Below are positions 7,719-15,715 of a stretch of DNA of 64,000 nt, piece by piece (the stretch's first letter is position 1; each line of letters begins with the position of its first letter). Both the position numbers and the translations under genes were made by a program. Source of the DNA: Mesorhizobium sp. INR15 (GTDB lineage Bacteria > Pseudomonadota > Alphaproteobacteria > Rhizobiales > Rhizobiaceae). Under the pieces are notes generated by a model. It had not been told where the DNA came from. It saw only the letters and a list, made by a program, of their open reading frames with translations, and ran no database searches. The stretch covers positions 434,001 through 498,000 of the forward strand of contig NZ_CP045496.1 of the NCBI RefSeq assembly GCF_015500075.1, in the 5' to 3' direction.

Positions 7719-8828
7719 ATGAATTCAATGACGGATCTTGGCCTCTATCGCCATCTCGACCAGATGGCGCCCTGGAACGACCGGCTCCAGGTGCTGGAAG
7801 TGATCGGCGTCAGTGACGAAGCGCCTGACGTCAAGACATTCACCTTCCGCTCCGACAACCAGACCTGGTTCCGCTACCAGCCTGGGCAGTTCGTGACACT
7901 GGAATTGCCCACGGCTGACGGGCCGCTGATGCGTACCTACACGCTGTCGTCTTCGCCATCGCGGCCGTTCTCGATCGCGGTGACCGTGAAGGCGCAGGCC
8001 GGCAGCATCGGTACACGCTGGATGTTCGACAATCTGGTGCCGGGCGTGCACGTCAAGGCCTATGGCCCGGCCGGTGATTTCTCGCTGCACAGCCACCCGG
8101 CGGCCAAATACCTGTTCATCTCCGCCGGGTCCGGTGTAACGCCGATGATGTCTATGCTGCGCTGGCTGAATGATTGCGCACCATGGACCGATGTCGGCTT
8201 CGTCAACTGCGCACGGCGGCCCGAAGAGATCATCTTCCGCAAGGAGCTCGAGCTCCTCGGCAGCCGCATGCCGGGCCTTTCCCTCGGCTTCATGATCGAG
8301 GAGCGGTCCAGCCGCGAGGGTTGGTTCGGCCATATGGGCCGCATCGACGCGATACGGCTGCCTTTGCTGGCCCCTGATTTTCGCGAACGTGCGATCTTCT
8401 GCTGCGGCCCCGATCCTTTCATGCGTGCGGTGCGCGGCATGCTGGAAGCCTCCGGTTTCGACATGGAAAATTACCATCAGGAGAGCTTTGCCGCGCCCGC
8501 CGTCGAGGAAATCCCGGCGCCATTCGCATCACCTCCGGAAGGCGGTGCCACGGTTCCCGTCGAAGCCGCGACGCCGGTCCGCTTCTCGCTTTCGGATGTC
8601 GACGCCGAATGCGTCGCCGGCCAGACAGTGCTGCAGACAGCGCGCGCCTCTGGCGTGAGAATCCCGGCTGCCTGCGAGTTTGGCCTGTGTGGAACCTGCA
8701 AGGTGAAGAAGATCGCCGGCGAAGTCGAGATGAGTCACAATGGCGGCATCCTCGATCACGAAATCGAGGATGGCTTCATCCTCGCCTGTTGCTCAAAGCC
8801 GATTTCGGCACTCGAAATCGAGGCGTAG
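7719..8828 (+). CDS. gbcB: Ferredoxin-type reductase partner of the Rieske oxygenase
   Basis: 369-aa three-domain electron-transfer protein: FAD domain with RTYTLSS at 72-78, NAD(P) domain with SAGSGVTP at 135-142, and a C-terminal plant-type [2Fe-2S] domain with Cys319, Cys324, Cys327 and Cys357 (C-x4-C-x2-C ... C). This is the layout of GbcB, which passes electrons from NAD(P)H to GbcA. The ATG at 7719 has an aagggac Shine-Dalgarno; an in-frame ATG at 7728 is an alternative. It sits on the same strand as gbcA, 120 nt apart, with a palindromic repeat between them. Confidence 0.82.
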   Translation: MNSMTDLGLYRHLDQMAPWNDRLQVLEVIGVSDEAPDVKTFTFRSDNQTWFRYQPGQFVTLELPTADGPLMRTYTLSSSPSRPFSIAVTVKAQAGSIGTRWMFDNLVPGVHVKAYGPAGDFSLHSHPAAKYLFISAGSGVTPMMSMLRWLNDCAPWTDVGFVNCARRPEEIIFRKELELLGSRMPGLSLGFMIEERSSREGWFGHMGRIDAIRLPLLAPDFRERAIFCCGPDPFMRAVRGMLEASGFDMENYHQESFAAPAVEEIPAPFASPPEGGATVPVEAATPVRFSLSDVDAECVAGQTVLQTARASGVRIPAACEFGLCGTCKVKKIAGEVEMSHNGGILDHEIEDGFILACCSKPISALEIEA

Positions 8829-8998
8829 CGGCTGGAGACGCCGCATCCAGCACCCGACTGCCTCCGGATATCGTGCTGTACGCCCGGCTGCCCGCTATCT
8901 TGCCAAAACGCCGGCAAATGGTTAGACGCCTTGCAACGGCTGGGCGCGGCCGTGACGGCCGACGATTGTTTTCCGAGGCCACCTTTGGGCGGGGAACA

Positions 8999-9430
8999 AT
9001 GATGCAGCAATCCGGCATCTACGCGGTTGCAAGCAAGGATATCGTTTTCGAATCCTTCGATGGCGAGGCTGTTGTCCTCGATCTGGCAACCGGGAAATAT
9101 TTTGGCTTTTCAGATTCAGGCAGCAGGATCTGGGAGGCGCTGTCATCCGGCGTGCCGGCATCCGAGCTTATCGATGCCGCGACTGCTGTGGGAACAGTCG
9201 GCGCGGGTGAGATCGACAGCTTCATCGGGCAGTTGCTCGAATTCGGGCTGCTGGTGCCAGCATCCGGTGCACCGGCGCTGCTTTCGAGCGAACTGCTGAC
9301 GCAACTCGCCCAGGCACGCGAGCCGCTCAAGGTCGATCTCCATGACGACCTGGCCGACCTTATCGTGGTCGACCCCATCCATGATGTCGAGGAACCCCTC
9401 GGCTGGCCTGCCGTGAAGCAGGCCACCTGA
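8999..9430 (+). CDS. PqqD-like protein (RiPP recognition element)
   Basis: 143 aa; the first 90 residues fit the PqqD fold: GIYAVASKDIVFESFDGEAV, LDLATGKYFGFSDSGSRIWE, then a helical part. PqqD domains bind leader peptides and present them to modifying enzymes. No pqqA, B, C or E is nearby, so PQQ synthesis is not its role. About 50 extra C-terminal residues are acidic and unassigned. The start is one of two adjacent ATGs behind ggcgggga; the frame stays open upstream but without PqqD-like residues. It is the first gene of a coupled six-gene cluster ending at 14211, which suggests it recruits a substrate for the kinase and nucleotidyltransferase homologues. Confidence 0.8.
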   Translation: MMQQSGIYAVASKDIVFESFDGEAVVLDLATGKYFGFSDSGSRIWEALSSGVPASELIDAATAVGTVGAGEIDSFIGQLLEFGLLVPASGAPALLSSELLTQLAQAREPLKVDLHDDLADLIVVDPIHDVEEPLGWPAVKQAT

Positions 9431-9435
9431 GCACC

Positions 9436-10497
9436 TTGGGCGCCCCACGGCAGCAAATCACCCTGGAGAGCCTGCCGGACTACGCACGCCACGTGCTTGC
9501 GGTGGCGGAAAGCCGCGCCGCAAGCTACCCCCTAACCAGCCAGATCAAGCTGCCTCGGCTGGAACTGACGGCGCATCTGGGGCCTGGCGCATTGGCGGAT
9601 GCCATTGGCAATGCCTTTGTTCCGGTCCGGGCAGACGAGGCGGAAGCCGGCGCCTGCGGTGTCTTCATCACCCATGCCGGGATCGAGGGCATTCCCGCGC
9701 CTGCCACCTGGGGCAACCAGCTCTATATCCCGCATGCATTCGCCACCAGGCTGGCGGAGGCCGGGCTGCGCGGCAGCTATTTCCACGATCTCGATTTCTG
9801 GCAGTTCTACGACCCCGAACGCCATGTCGGCGCGCAACTGATGATGTCGGCGGACGGCTTCCCGCCCTGGGAGCCGGGCGCACCCCTGCGCGCTTTCCTG
9901 CATTGGGAATACGCGGCACGCGGCATGCGGCTGACCCATGCAGGCACCCTGGGCCTGAATGGCAAAGGCATCCTTCTTGCCGGGTCTGGCGGGGCCGGCA
10001 AATCAGGGACCGTTGTCGCTGGCCTGCTCAACGGACTCGATAGTGTCGGCGATGACTATGTGCTGATCGATCTGAACGACGGCGTGACCGCGTATCCGCT
10101 GTTTGCCACGCTCAAGCAGGATCCCCGAGGTTTCGCCCGATTGGGATTGAAGCAGCGGCTGAAGTCCTACGACCCGCTCAATTGGCAAGGGAAACATCAA
10201 TTTCGCGTCGATGATATCGCGGCGCGGCCGATACCTGCGAGTCTGGACATTGCTGCGTTGATGGTACCACATATCAGTGGAAACCTGGAGAGCTCAATCG
10301 TGCCTGTATCGCGCAAGGATGCCATGATCGCACTGGCGCCGTCCGGCATCTCACAGATGCCCGGCGAACGCGAAAGCGGCTTTCGCTTCTTCAGCCAGCT
10401 CACCAGCCTGTTGCCATGCTACCGGCTGTCGCTGGGGACACAGCCGGCTGAGATCGCCGCAACGGTTTCCGATTTCCTTGCTCGGGGCGATGCATGA
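9436..10497 (+). CDS. HPr-kinase-like P-loop protein
   Basis: 353 aa. The C-terminal half carries a P-loop GSGGAGKSG (183-191) inside GLNGKGILLAGSGGAGKSG and a paired-Asp motif VGDDYVLID (DD at 206-207), as in the HPr kinase/phosphorylase fold. The N-terminal half (1-160) is unassigned. No HPr or other PTS gene is nearby. HPr-kinase homologues in peptide clusters phosphorylate a peptide serine (known for lasso-peptide kinases), so a role in modifying a peptide or sugar is a reasonable inference. The start is TTG at 9436, 5 nt after the PqqD-like stop; no ATG sits close by, so the exact start is uncertain. Its stop overlaps the next ATG by 4 nt. Confidence 0.75.
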   Translation: MGAPRQQITLESLPDYARHVLAVAESRAASYPLTSQIKLPRLELTAHLGPGALADAIGNAFVPVRADEAEAGACGVFITHAGIEGIPAPATWGNQLYIPHAFATRLAEAGLRGSYFHDLDFWQFYDPERHVGAQLMMSADGFPPWEPGAPLRAFLHWEYAARGMRLTHAGTLGLNGKGILLAGSGGAGKSGTVVAGLLNGLDSVGDDYVLIDLNDGVTAYPLFATLKQDPRGFARLGLKQRLKSYDPLNWQGKHQFRVDDIAARPIPASLDIAALMVPHISGNLESSIVPVSRKDAMIALAPSGISQMPGERESGFRFFSQLTSLLPCYRLSLGTQPAEIAATVSDFLARGDA

Positions 10498-11246
10498 CAC
10501 TGAGCGTCATCATGCCTGTCCACAACCGCGAACACTATGTCGTTTCCGCGTTGCGGTCCCTGCTCAGGCAGCGCGGCGATGCCGACCTGGACATCATCGT
10601 CATCGATGACGGCTCGACAGATGGCACCAATGACGCCGTGCGCGCGCTGGCACGGGAGACATCGTGCATCCGTCTTTTCCAGCAGGCCAATCAGGGGGTG
10701 GCCAAGGCGCGCAACGCGGGCCTGGAACAGCTGCTGCCGGGCACGCAATACGTGTCTTTTCTCGATTCCGACGACATTTCCCCGGCTGGACGCTTCAAGG
10801 CCGACCTCCCCTGTTTCGCGGACGACCCCGCGCTTGAGCTTACCTATTCGTTGATGAGCGAGGTTGACGCCATTGACGACGACGCTCTGGAGCCCGCCGC
10901 CAACTGCCGTTCCGTGACCACGCGCGGGGTCTATCTGGGGGCAGGGATCTTCAGCCGAAGGCTTGTTGACCGCACCGGCGGCTTTGACGACGCCCTTATC
11001 CAGGCGGAAGATATCGACTATCTGCTGCGCGTATTCGAAAGTGGCCCCCGGTTCGCCCTGCCCGATACAATAGCGATTTACTACCGGCATCACTCCGGCA
11101 ACATGACCAAGCAGGGCGACGTCAAGCGCAGGGAATATCTGCGCGCGATCCAGAAATCGATGCGCCGGCGCAAGGCCGATCCGTCGCTACGCTCAGTCGA
11201 AGGGGTTTTCGAAATGAGGAGCCCCGCCGACTGGCGGGTTGCTTGA
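10494..11246 (+). CDS. Family 2 glycosyltransferase, copy A
   Basis: 250-aa GT-A-fold enzyme: MTLSVIMPVHNREHY at the N-terminus, the nucleotide-binding DDGSTDGT near 39-46, the metal-binding LDSDD near 90-94, and the acceptor-site region QAEDIDYLLRVFESGP. No membrane segment, so it acts in the cytoplasm or peripherally. The ATG overlaps the kinase-like stop (atga), showing translational coupling. It is paralogous to the next gene: same length, about two-thirds identical by eye. The donor sugar cannot be predicted. Confidence 0.85.
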   Translation: MTLSVIMPVHNREHYVVSALRSLLRQRGDADLDIIVIDDGSTDGTNDAVRALARETSCIRLFQQANQGVAKARNAGLEQLLPGTQYVSFLDSDDISPAGRFKADLPCFADDPALELTYSLMSEVDAIDDDALEPAANCRSVTTRGVYLGAGIFSRRLVDRTGGFDDALIQAEDIDYLLRVFESGPRFALPDTIAIYYRHHSGNMTKQGDVKRREYLRAIQKSMRRRKADPSLRSVEGVFEMRSPADWRVA

Positions 11247-11309
11247 CATGATTTGCACGGATTGGCCCGGTTCTCGTGCGGGAGCACAATGGCGGCATGG
11301 AGGTGCGCG

Positions 11310-12062
11310 GTGAAACTGAGCGTCATCATGCCGGTCTATAACCGCGAGCATTTCGTCGGCTCCGCGCTCCGCTCGCTGATCAGGCAGCGCGATGATGTCG
11401 ACCTCGACGTCATCGTCATCGACGATGGTTCAACCGATGGCTCGGCGGCGGTGGTGCGGTCCTTGATCGGAGAAAGCACATGCATTCGTCTGTTCCAGCA
11501 AGCCAATAGCGGAGTGACCAAGGCGCGCAACGCCGGGCTGAGACAGTTGCTGCCGCAGACGCAATACGTATCCTTCCTCGATTCTGACGACATTTCCCCG
11601 ATTGGCCGCTTCAAGGCGGACCTCGCCTGCTTCAGCGAAGACCCCGACCTTGAAGTGACCTATTCACGCATGACGCTGGTCGACAAGCTCGACAATGAGA
11701 CGCTTGAGCCGGCCGTCGACAGCAATTGCATCACCGTGCGGGGGATTCATCTTTCGGCGGGAATTTTTACCCGCGACCTCATCGACCGCAGTGGCGGTTT
11801 TGATGAGGATTTCAGGCAAGCGGAAGACACCGACTTTTTGCTCCGTGTGTTCGAGAGCGGCCCGAAATACGCCATGCCCGATACGGTGGGACTCTACTAC
11901 CGACGCCATCCAGGCAACATGACCAAGGAAGCCGAAGTGCCTTTTCGTGAATTCATGCGTGCCATCCACAAATCGATAAAGCGGCGCAGGGCCGATCCTT
12001 CGTTGCGCAAGGTCGAGGGGATCTTCGATTTCAGGGAACTCGCACATTGGCGCTTCCTCTGA
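11310..12062 (+). CDS. Family 2 glycosyltransferase, copy B
   Basis: 250 aa if started at GTG 11310, which has a tggaggt Shine-Dalgarno 7 nt upstream and aligns with the start of copy A (MKLSVIMPVYNREHF); a longer frame from 11253 is less likely. It has the same DDGSTDGS, LDSDD and QAEDTDFLLRVFESGP motifs as copy A, and differs most in the 43-60 and 125-150 stretches. Its stop overlaps the next ATG (tgatg). Likely acts on the same product as copy A with a different donor or acceptor; this is inference. Confidence 0.83.
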   Translation: MKLSVIMPVYNREHFVGSALRSLIRQRDDVDLDVIVIDDGSTDGSAAVVRSLIGESTCIRLFQQANSGVTKARNAGLRQLLPQTQYVSFLDSDDISPIGRFKADLACFSEDPDLEVTYSRMTLVDKLDNETLEPAVDSNCITVRGIHLSAGIFTRDLIDRSGGFDEDFRQAEDTDFLLRVFESGPKYAMPDTVGLYYRRHPGNMTKEAEVPFREFMRAIHKSIKRRRADPSLRKVEGIFDFRELAHWRFL

Positions 12063-12739
12063 TGGCTGGTTATGGCGTCGTCATTCCCGCCTTCAACGCT
12101 GCCGCGACCATCGCCGCGACATTGAATTCGGTGCTGGCGCAGACGGTCAAAGCCAGCGCCATCATCGTCGTCGATGATGGCTCGACCGACGATACGATTG
12201 CTGCAATCGGAGCCTTGAGCCTGCCGGTGACCGTGCTCAGGCAGGAGAATGCGGGGCCCGGCAGTGCCACCACCAGAGGCTTCGCGGCGCTGTCCACCCC
12301 GTTCATAGCCACGCTGGACGCCGACGATCTGTGGCTGCCCAACAAGATCGAAAAACAGCTCGCCCATCTTGACCATCATCCCCAGACGTCGGGTGTCTTC
12401 ACGCATTGGCAAAATTTTCGCGATGACCGGCCTGATTTGCCGGAGGGGAACAGTGTAGCCGGCTGGTCGCGGACAACGATGATGATCCGCCGAGAGGTCG
12501 CCGAGGCCGTTGGCCCGATCATCGATCCGCAAGGCGGGCGCGGCGATATGGTCGATTGGATCGCCCGTGCGCGCGAGGCCAACTTCAGGCTGGATATGCT
12601 GGACGACATCCTGGCTCTGCGCCGCATCAGGCCCGGCAGCCTGTCATATGGCCGCGACCCGGCACGCGACCGAGGCTATCTCGAGGTCGTTCGGCTGGCC
12701 ATGCAGCGCCGGGCGCAAAACAAACTGGACGCTGGCTGA
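12062..12739 (+). CDS. Family 2 glycosyltransferase, third enzyme
   Basis: 225 aa from the ATG that overlaps the previous stop. GT-A motifs: GVVIPAFNAAATIAATLNSV, VDDGSTDDT and LDADDLW. It is shorter and clearly more distant than the two paralogues before it. The C-terminus (LDMLDDILALRRIRPGSLSY) resembles the acceptor-binding ends of GT2 enzymes. No membrane segment. Its stop overlaps the ATG of the next gene (tgatg), so five of the six cluster genes are chained by overlaps or very short gaps. Confidence 0.82.
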   Translation: MAGYGVVIPAFNAAATIAATLNSVLAQTVKASAIIVVDDGSTDDTIAAIGALSLPVTVLRQENAGPGSATTRGFAALSTPFIATLDADDLWLPNKIEKQLAHLDHHPQTSGVFTHWQNFRDDRPDLPEGNSVAGWSRTTMMIRREVAEAVGPIIDPQGGRGDMVDWIARAREANFRLDMLDDILALRRIRPGSLSYGRDPARDRGYLEVVRLAMQRRAQNKLDAG

Positions 12740-14211
12740 TGGCCAAGGGACTTCGCCGCATCAGCAAACGCTTTCCCGACTATGGCTGGTCGTGGCCGAC
12801 GGGCAAGCTCGACCAGTTGCTCAAGGCGGCACTGCTTCCTGATGAGGACGCAGCCTGCCAATACGCGGCGCGTTGGCTCGATGAAAACGACATCGACCTC
12901 GTTTCCTTCCGCGAACACCGGCTGCTGGCGGCGATTTCCGACCGGTTTGGCCGCAGGCTCGCCGGCCACTCCGCCTATCCTCGCCTTGTCGGCCTGCAGA
13001 AGATGCTTTGGACCAAGTCGCGCATGGCCATGCGCGAAGCCGAGCCGGCACTGAAGGCGATGGTCGACGGCGGCGCCGACATCATGCTGATCAAGGGCGC
13101 CAGCCGCATTGCCGTCAATGCATCGGCGCAGCGCGGCCGGGTGGCGCATGACATCGACATCTTGGTGCGGCCGCGAGACATGACCACGGTCTTCGACATC
13201 TTGCGCGGCCGCGACTGGCAGATCGCTTCCGGCGTCAGCCCGCAATATTTGCGGACCCGGCTGCCGTCGCTGCGGTCGATGAATTTCTTCAAAGGCAGTT
13301 TCGGCGACATCGACCTGCACCAGCTCGGCTATGACGGGTCGCAGCCGAGCGCGGAGGATGACGTGGCGATCTGGGCGCGGGCCATTCCAGCCGCATTCAG
13401 TGGCGTCAGTGTGTTCGTCCCCTCCCCGGCCGACCGCATGACCCTGGCAATCGCGCATGGCGGCCTTGACGCCCACACACACAGCGATTGGCTGGTCGAT
13501 TGCGCGGTCGCCATCCATGGCGGCGATGTCGATTGGGATGTTTTCACCGATATCGTCAGCAGGCGCGGCATTGCCGTCGCCGCGGCGGTGGCGCTTTCCT
13601 ATCTCGGCCTGGACATCGGAATTCCAGTTCCGGAGGCTGTGCTGGCAAGAACAGTCGAGATGGCGGACCGTGCCGGCCTGTCGCGCTGGTCCGCGCTGTT
13701 GCAAGCAAAGCCGCGCACGGATTTCGGCAACCTTGTCTGGCTGTCGCGCGGATTTGCCAAGCAGTTGCGCCTGAAGCGAAAGAGGGGCCGGCCACGGCAA
13801 GCGCCGCCTGCGAGCGCCTGGCGCGGCAGATTGGCGAGGCGCAAGACCGATGTTTCACCGGCATCAATGGTGTTCTCGCAAATCATCCCTTGCCCGCAGG
13901 CGAGCGGAGACATGATGCTGGATCTCACCGTCAGGATCGATGTTCCACCGGTCCGGCGCCGCATCGAGATGGAGATCAATGCCGGCGACGACCATATCGC
14001 CCGGCTGCGCGCCATGGTCATCAGCCGGTCCGGCAAGGAAAGGGTGCTCCGCTTTCGCGGCAGGGTGACACTGGGCGGCGCAGGACGACCTTTGGTGCTT
14101 GAGGCGCGGCCTTCACGCCAGTTTCGCGAATGGGACAATGCGGGGACCGTCGCCGCCTATGGGGCGCTGCCATTCCAGTTGCTGTCGGCGGAATTCTCGC
14201 CAGCCAGTTGA
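12739..14211 (+). CDS. Nucleotidyltransferase-fold protein (NTP_transf_5-like)
   Basis: 490 aa from the ATG overlapping the previous stop. The core signature is LIKGASRIAVNASAQRGR then AHDIDILVRPRD (about residues 137-148), the paired-Asp metal site of the uncharacterised NTP_transf_5 family. A second acid follows in GDIDLHQLGYDG. The last 130 residues or so, after a basic linker (KRKRGRPRQ), look beta-rich and are unassigned. Members of this family occur beside PqqD-like and HPr-kinase-like genes in peptide clusters; one lasso-peptide homologue was reported to add sugars onto a phosphate. Here it closes the cluster. The frame is open upstream inside the previous gene, but that part has no family resemblance. 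Confidence 0.72.
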   Translation: MAKGLRRISKRFPDYGWSWPTGKLDQLLKAALLPDEDAACQYAARWLDENDIDLVSFREHRLLAAISDRFGRRLAGHSAYPRLVGLQKMLWTKSRMAMREAEPALKAMVDGGADIMLIKGASRIAVNASAQRGRVAHDIDILVRPRDMTTVFDILRGRDWQIASGVSPQYLRTRLPSLRSMNFFKGSFGDIDLHQLGYDGSQPSAEDDVAIWARAIPAAFSGVSVFVPSPADRMTLAIAHGGLDAHTHSDWLVDCAVAIHGGDVDWDVFTDIVSRRGIAVAAAVALSYLGLDIGIPVPEAVLARTVEMADRAGLSRWSALLQAKPRTDFGNLVWLSRGFAKQLRLKRKRGRPRQAPPASAWRGRLARRKTDVSPASMVFSQIIPCPQASGDMMLDLTVRIDVPPVRRRIEMEINAGDDHIARLRAMVISRSGKERVLRFRGRVTLGGAGRPLVLEARPSRQFREWDNAGTVAAYGALPFQLLSAEFSPAS

Positions 14212-14229
14212 TCACGGTGATGTTAGGGA

Positions 14230-14970
14230 TCAGACTCCGTAGCGCTCCGTGCGGATGACCTCCGGGGCGATGCCCGCATCGATCAACGCCTGGGCAGCGG
14301 CCGAGACGAAGGCGTTCGACCCGCAGACAAAGGCAAGCCTGGGCGGTGCGGGCAGCCGCCCTATCGCCTGCACCATCATGGCGACATCGACGCGCCGCGC
14401 ATAATCGCTTGGACGCCGGGCAGGTTCACGCGTCAGCGTCAGCACCAGATTGAAGCCATCCTTGCGATCGTCGAGACCGATCAATTCGTCGCGAAAGATC
14501 ACCTCATCCCAGATCCGCGCCGAAAACACCAATGCGACCGCCACCGCCGATTTCCGCGCGGCGCGATGGCGGACCATGGACATCAGGGGGACCACGCCCG
14601 AACCGCCGCCAACGAGCAAAAGCGGCCCTTCATCGCTGCTGGACCAGACGAAATGGCCGCCCAGCGGCCCGCGCAGCTCGACCTCGTCACCGACCGCCGC
14701 CACGTCATGGAAGAACGGCGAAACCTCGCCGTCTTCGAGTTTTTCGATGGCCAGTTCGATCGTCTCCCCGGCTTCCGGCGCGGAGGCGATGGAATAGGAG
14801 CGGCGCGCCTGATAGCCGTCCGGCGCGGTCAGCCTGACATCGACATGCTGCCCGGCCAGGTAGGCGAACGGGCGCGAGGGCTGGAAAAAGAAACTGGTGA
14901 CACGCGGCGTGCGTTTTTCAACACGGCTGATGATCGCTGTCTGCCAGGGCGACTGCGCCGCCTCGCTCAT
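14230..14970 (-). CDS. FAD/NAD(P)-binding oxidoreductase, partner of a molybdopterin enzyme
   Basis: 246 aa of the ferredoxin-NADP reductase superfamily: FAD motif RRSYSIAS, then GPLGGHFVW and the NAD(P)-site LLVGGGSGVVPLMSM. No iron-sulphur domain. The start (MSEAAQSPW) overlaps the stop of the upstream molybdopterin gene by atga, so the two proteins are made together, and it probably moves electrons between NAD(P)H and that enzyme. It converges on the nucleotidyltransferase gene at 14211 with only 18 nt between them. Confidence 0.82.
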   Translation of the reverse strand: MSEAAQSPWQTAIISRVEKRTPRVTSFFFQPSRPFAYLAGQHVDVRLTAPDGYQARRSYSIASAPEAGETIELAIEKLEDGEVSPFFHDVAAVGDEVELRGPLGGHFVWSSSDEGPLLLVGGGSGVVPLMSMVRHRAARKSAVAVALVFSARIWDEVIFRDELIGLDDRKDGFNLVLTLTREPARRPSDYARRVDVAMMVQAIGRLPAPPRLAFVCGSNAFVSAAAQALIDAGIAPEVIRTERYGV

Positions 14971-15575
14971 GGATCGTTCGTGTAGCGCTGCTCGCGCCAC
15001 GGATCGCCATAGATATGATAGCCGCGCAATTCCCAGAAGCCGGGTTCATCGCGCGCGGTGAACTGCAGCCCGGTAAGCCACTTGGCCGATTTCCAGAAAT
15101 AGAGATGCGGCACCAGCAGCCGCGCGGGTCCGCCATGGTCCGCCGTGATCGGCTTGCCTTCGTAGAGCAGCGCCACCATCGCCTTGCCGATGGTGAGATC
15201 TTTCGTCGGCACATTGGTGGAATAGCCGTCGAAGGAATGCGCCAGCGTGAAATCGGTCGGCGGCTCGATGCCCGCATCAGCCAGAATGTCGTCGACCAGG
15301 ACGCCTTGCCAGGGCGTATCGAACTTGGTCCAAGCCGTCACGCAATGGATGTCGCGTGTCATCTTGCTCAACGGCAGGGCGTTGAACTCGGCCCAATTCC
15401 ATTTCTTGATCGGGCGCGGCCCGTGCTTGAGCGTGAACGACCAATCCTCGGCGCGCACACGCGGGGTAGGCCCCGCCGACAGGACGGGAAATCCCTGCTC
15501 CAGATACTGCCCGGGCGGGATGCGGGCATCGTTGTCGGTTGGCGGTCGTCGTCCGGAGAAGCCGCGCGTGACCAT
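14967..15575 (-). CDS. Sulfite-oxidase-like molybdopterin oxidoreductase
   Basis: 202 aa covering one molybdopterin-binding (sulfite oxidase) domain, with the expected cofactor-ligand Cys in DIHCVTAWTKFDTPW and the later motifs HSFDGYSTNVP and HGGPARLLVPHLYFWKSAKW. There is no Tat or Sec signal, so it should be cytoplasmic, unlike MsrP. I chose the ATG at 15575 (MVTRGFSGRRP) because an agagag sequence precedes it; a TTG-led extension of 7 residues is possible. It is coupled to the FAD reductase at 14230-14970. Substrate unknown. Confidence 0.82.
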   Translation of the reverse strand: MVTRGFSGRRPPTDNDARIPPGQYLEQGFPVLSAGPTPRVRAEDWSFTLKHGPRPIKKWNWAEFNALPLSKMTRDIHCVTAWTKFDTPWQGVLVDDILADAGIEPPTDFTLAHSFDGYSTNVPTKDLTIGKAMVALLYEGKPITADHGGPARLLVPHLYFWKSAKWLTGLQFTARDEPGFWELRGYHIYGDPWREQRYTNDP

Positions 15576-15715
15576 CGGAACAATCTCTCTGTGCAAGGCC
15601 GCATGTCGGCCTCACCCAGTCTTCTCGAAGATGCCCTGGCGGGCAACAGGAATTTTTGGCCGGAAGCGGCAAACTCATGGCTGGCTTGCCGCTTCCCTGT
15701 TCATCCAGGCGCCGT

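Noticed and set aside
8829..8998. Precursor peptide for the RRE cluster in the gap after gbcB
   Set aside because: The only open frame there is the upstream extension of the PqqD-like gene; it has no separate stop, no leader-core pattern and no good start.
8999..9430. PqqD of pyrroloquinoline quinone synthesis
   Set aside because: No pqqA, pqqB, pqqC or pqqE in the window, and the protein is longer than PqqD.
12556..12738. N-terminal extension of the nucleotidyltransferase
   Set aside because: It overlaps the third glycosyltransferase in another frame and has Arg/Pro-rich shadow composition; the ATG at 12739 overlaps the previous stop and fits the cluster pattern.
9436..14211. Lasso peptide cluster
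   Set aside because: No asparagine-synthetase-like cyclase, no transglutaminase-like protease and no precursor found; only tailoring-type genes are shared.
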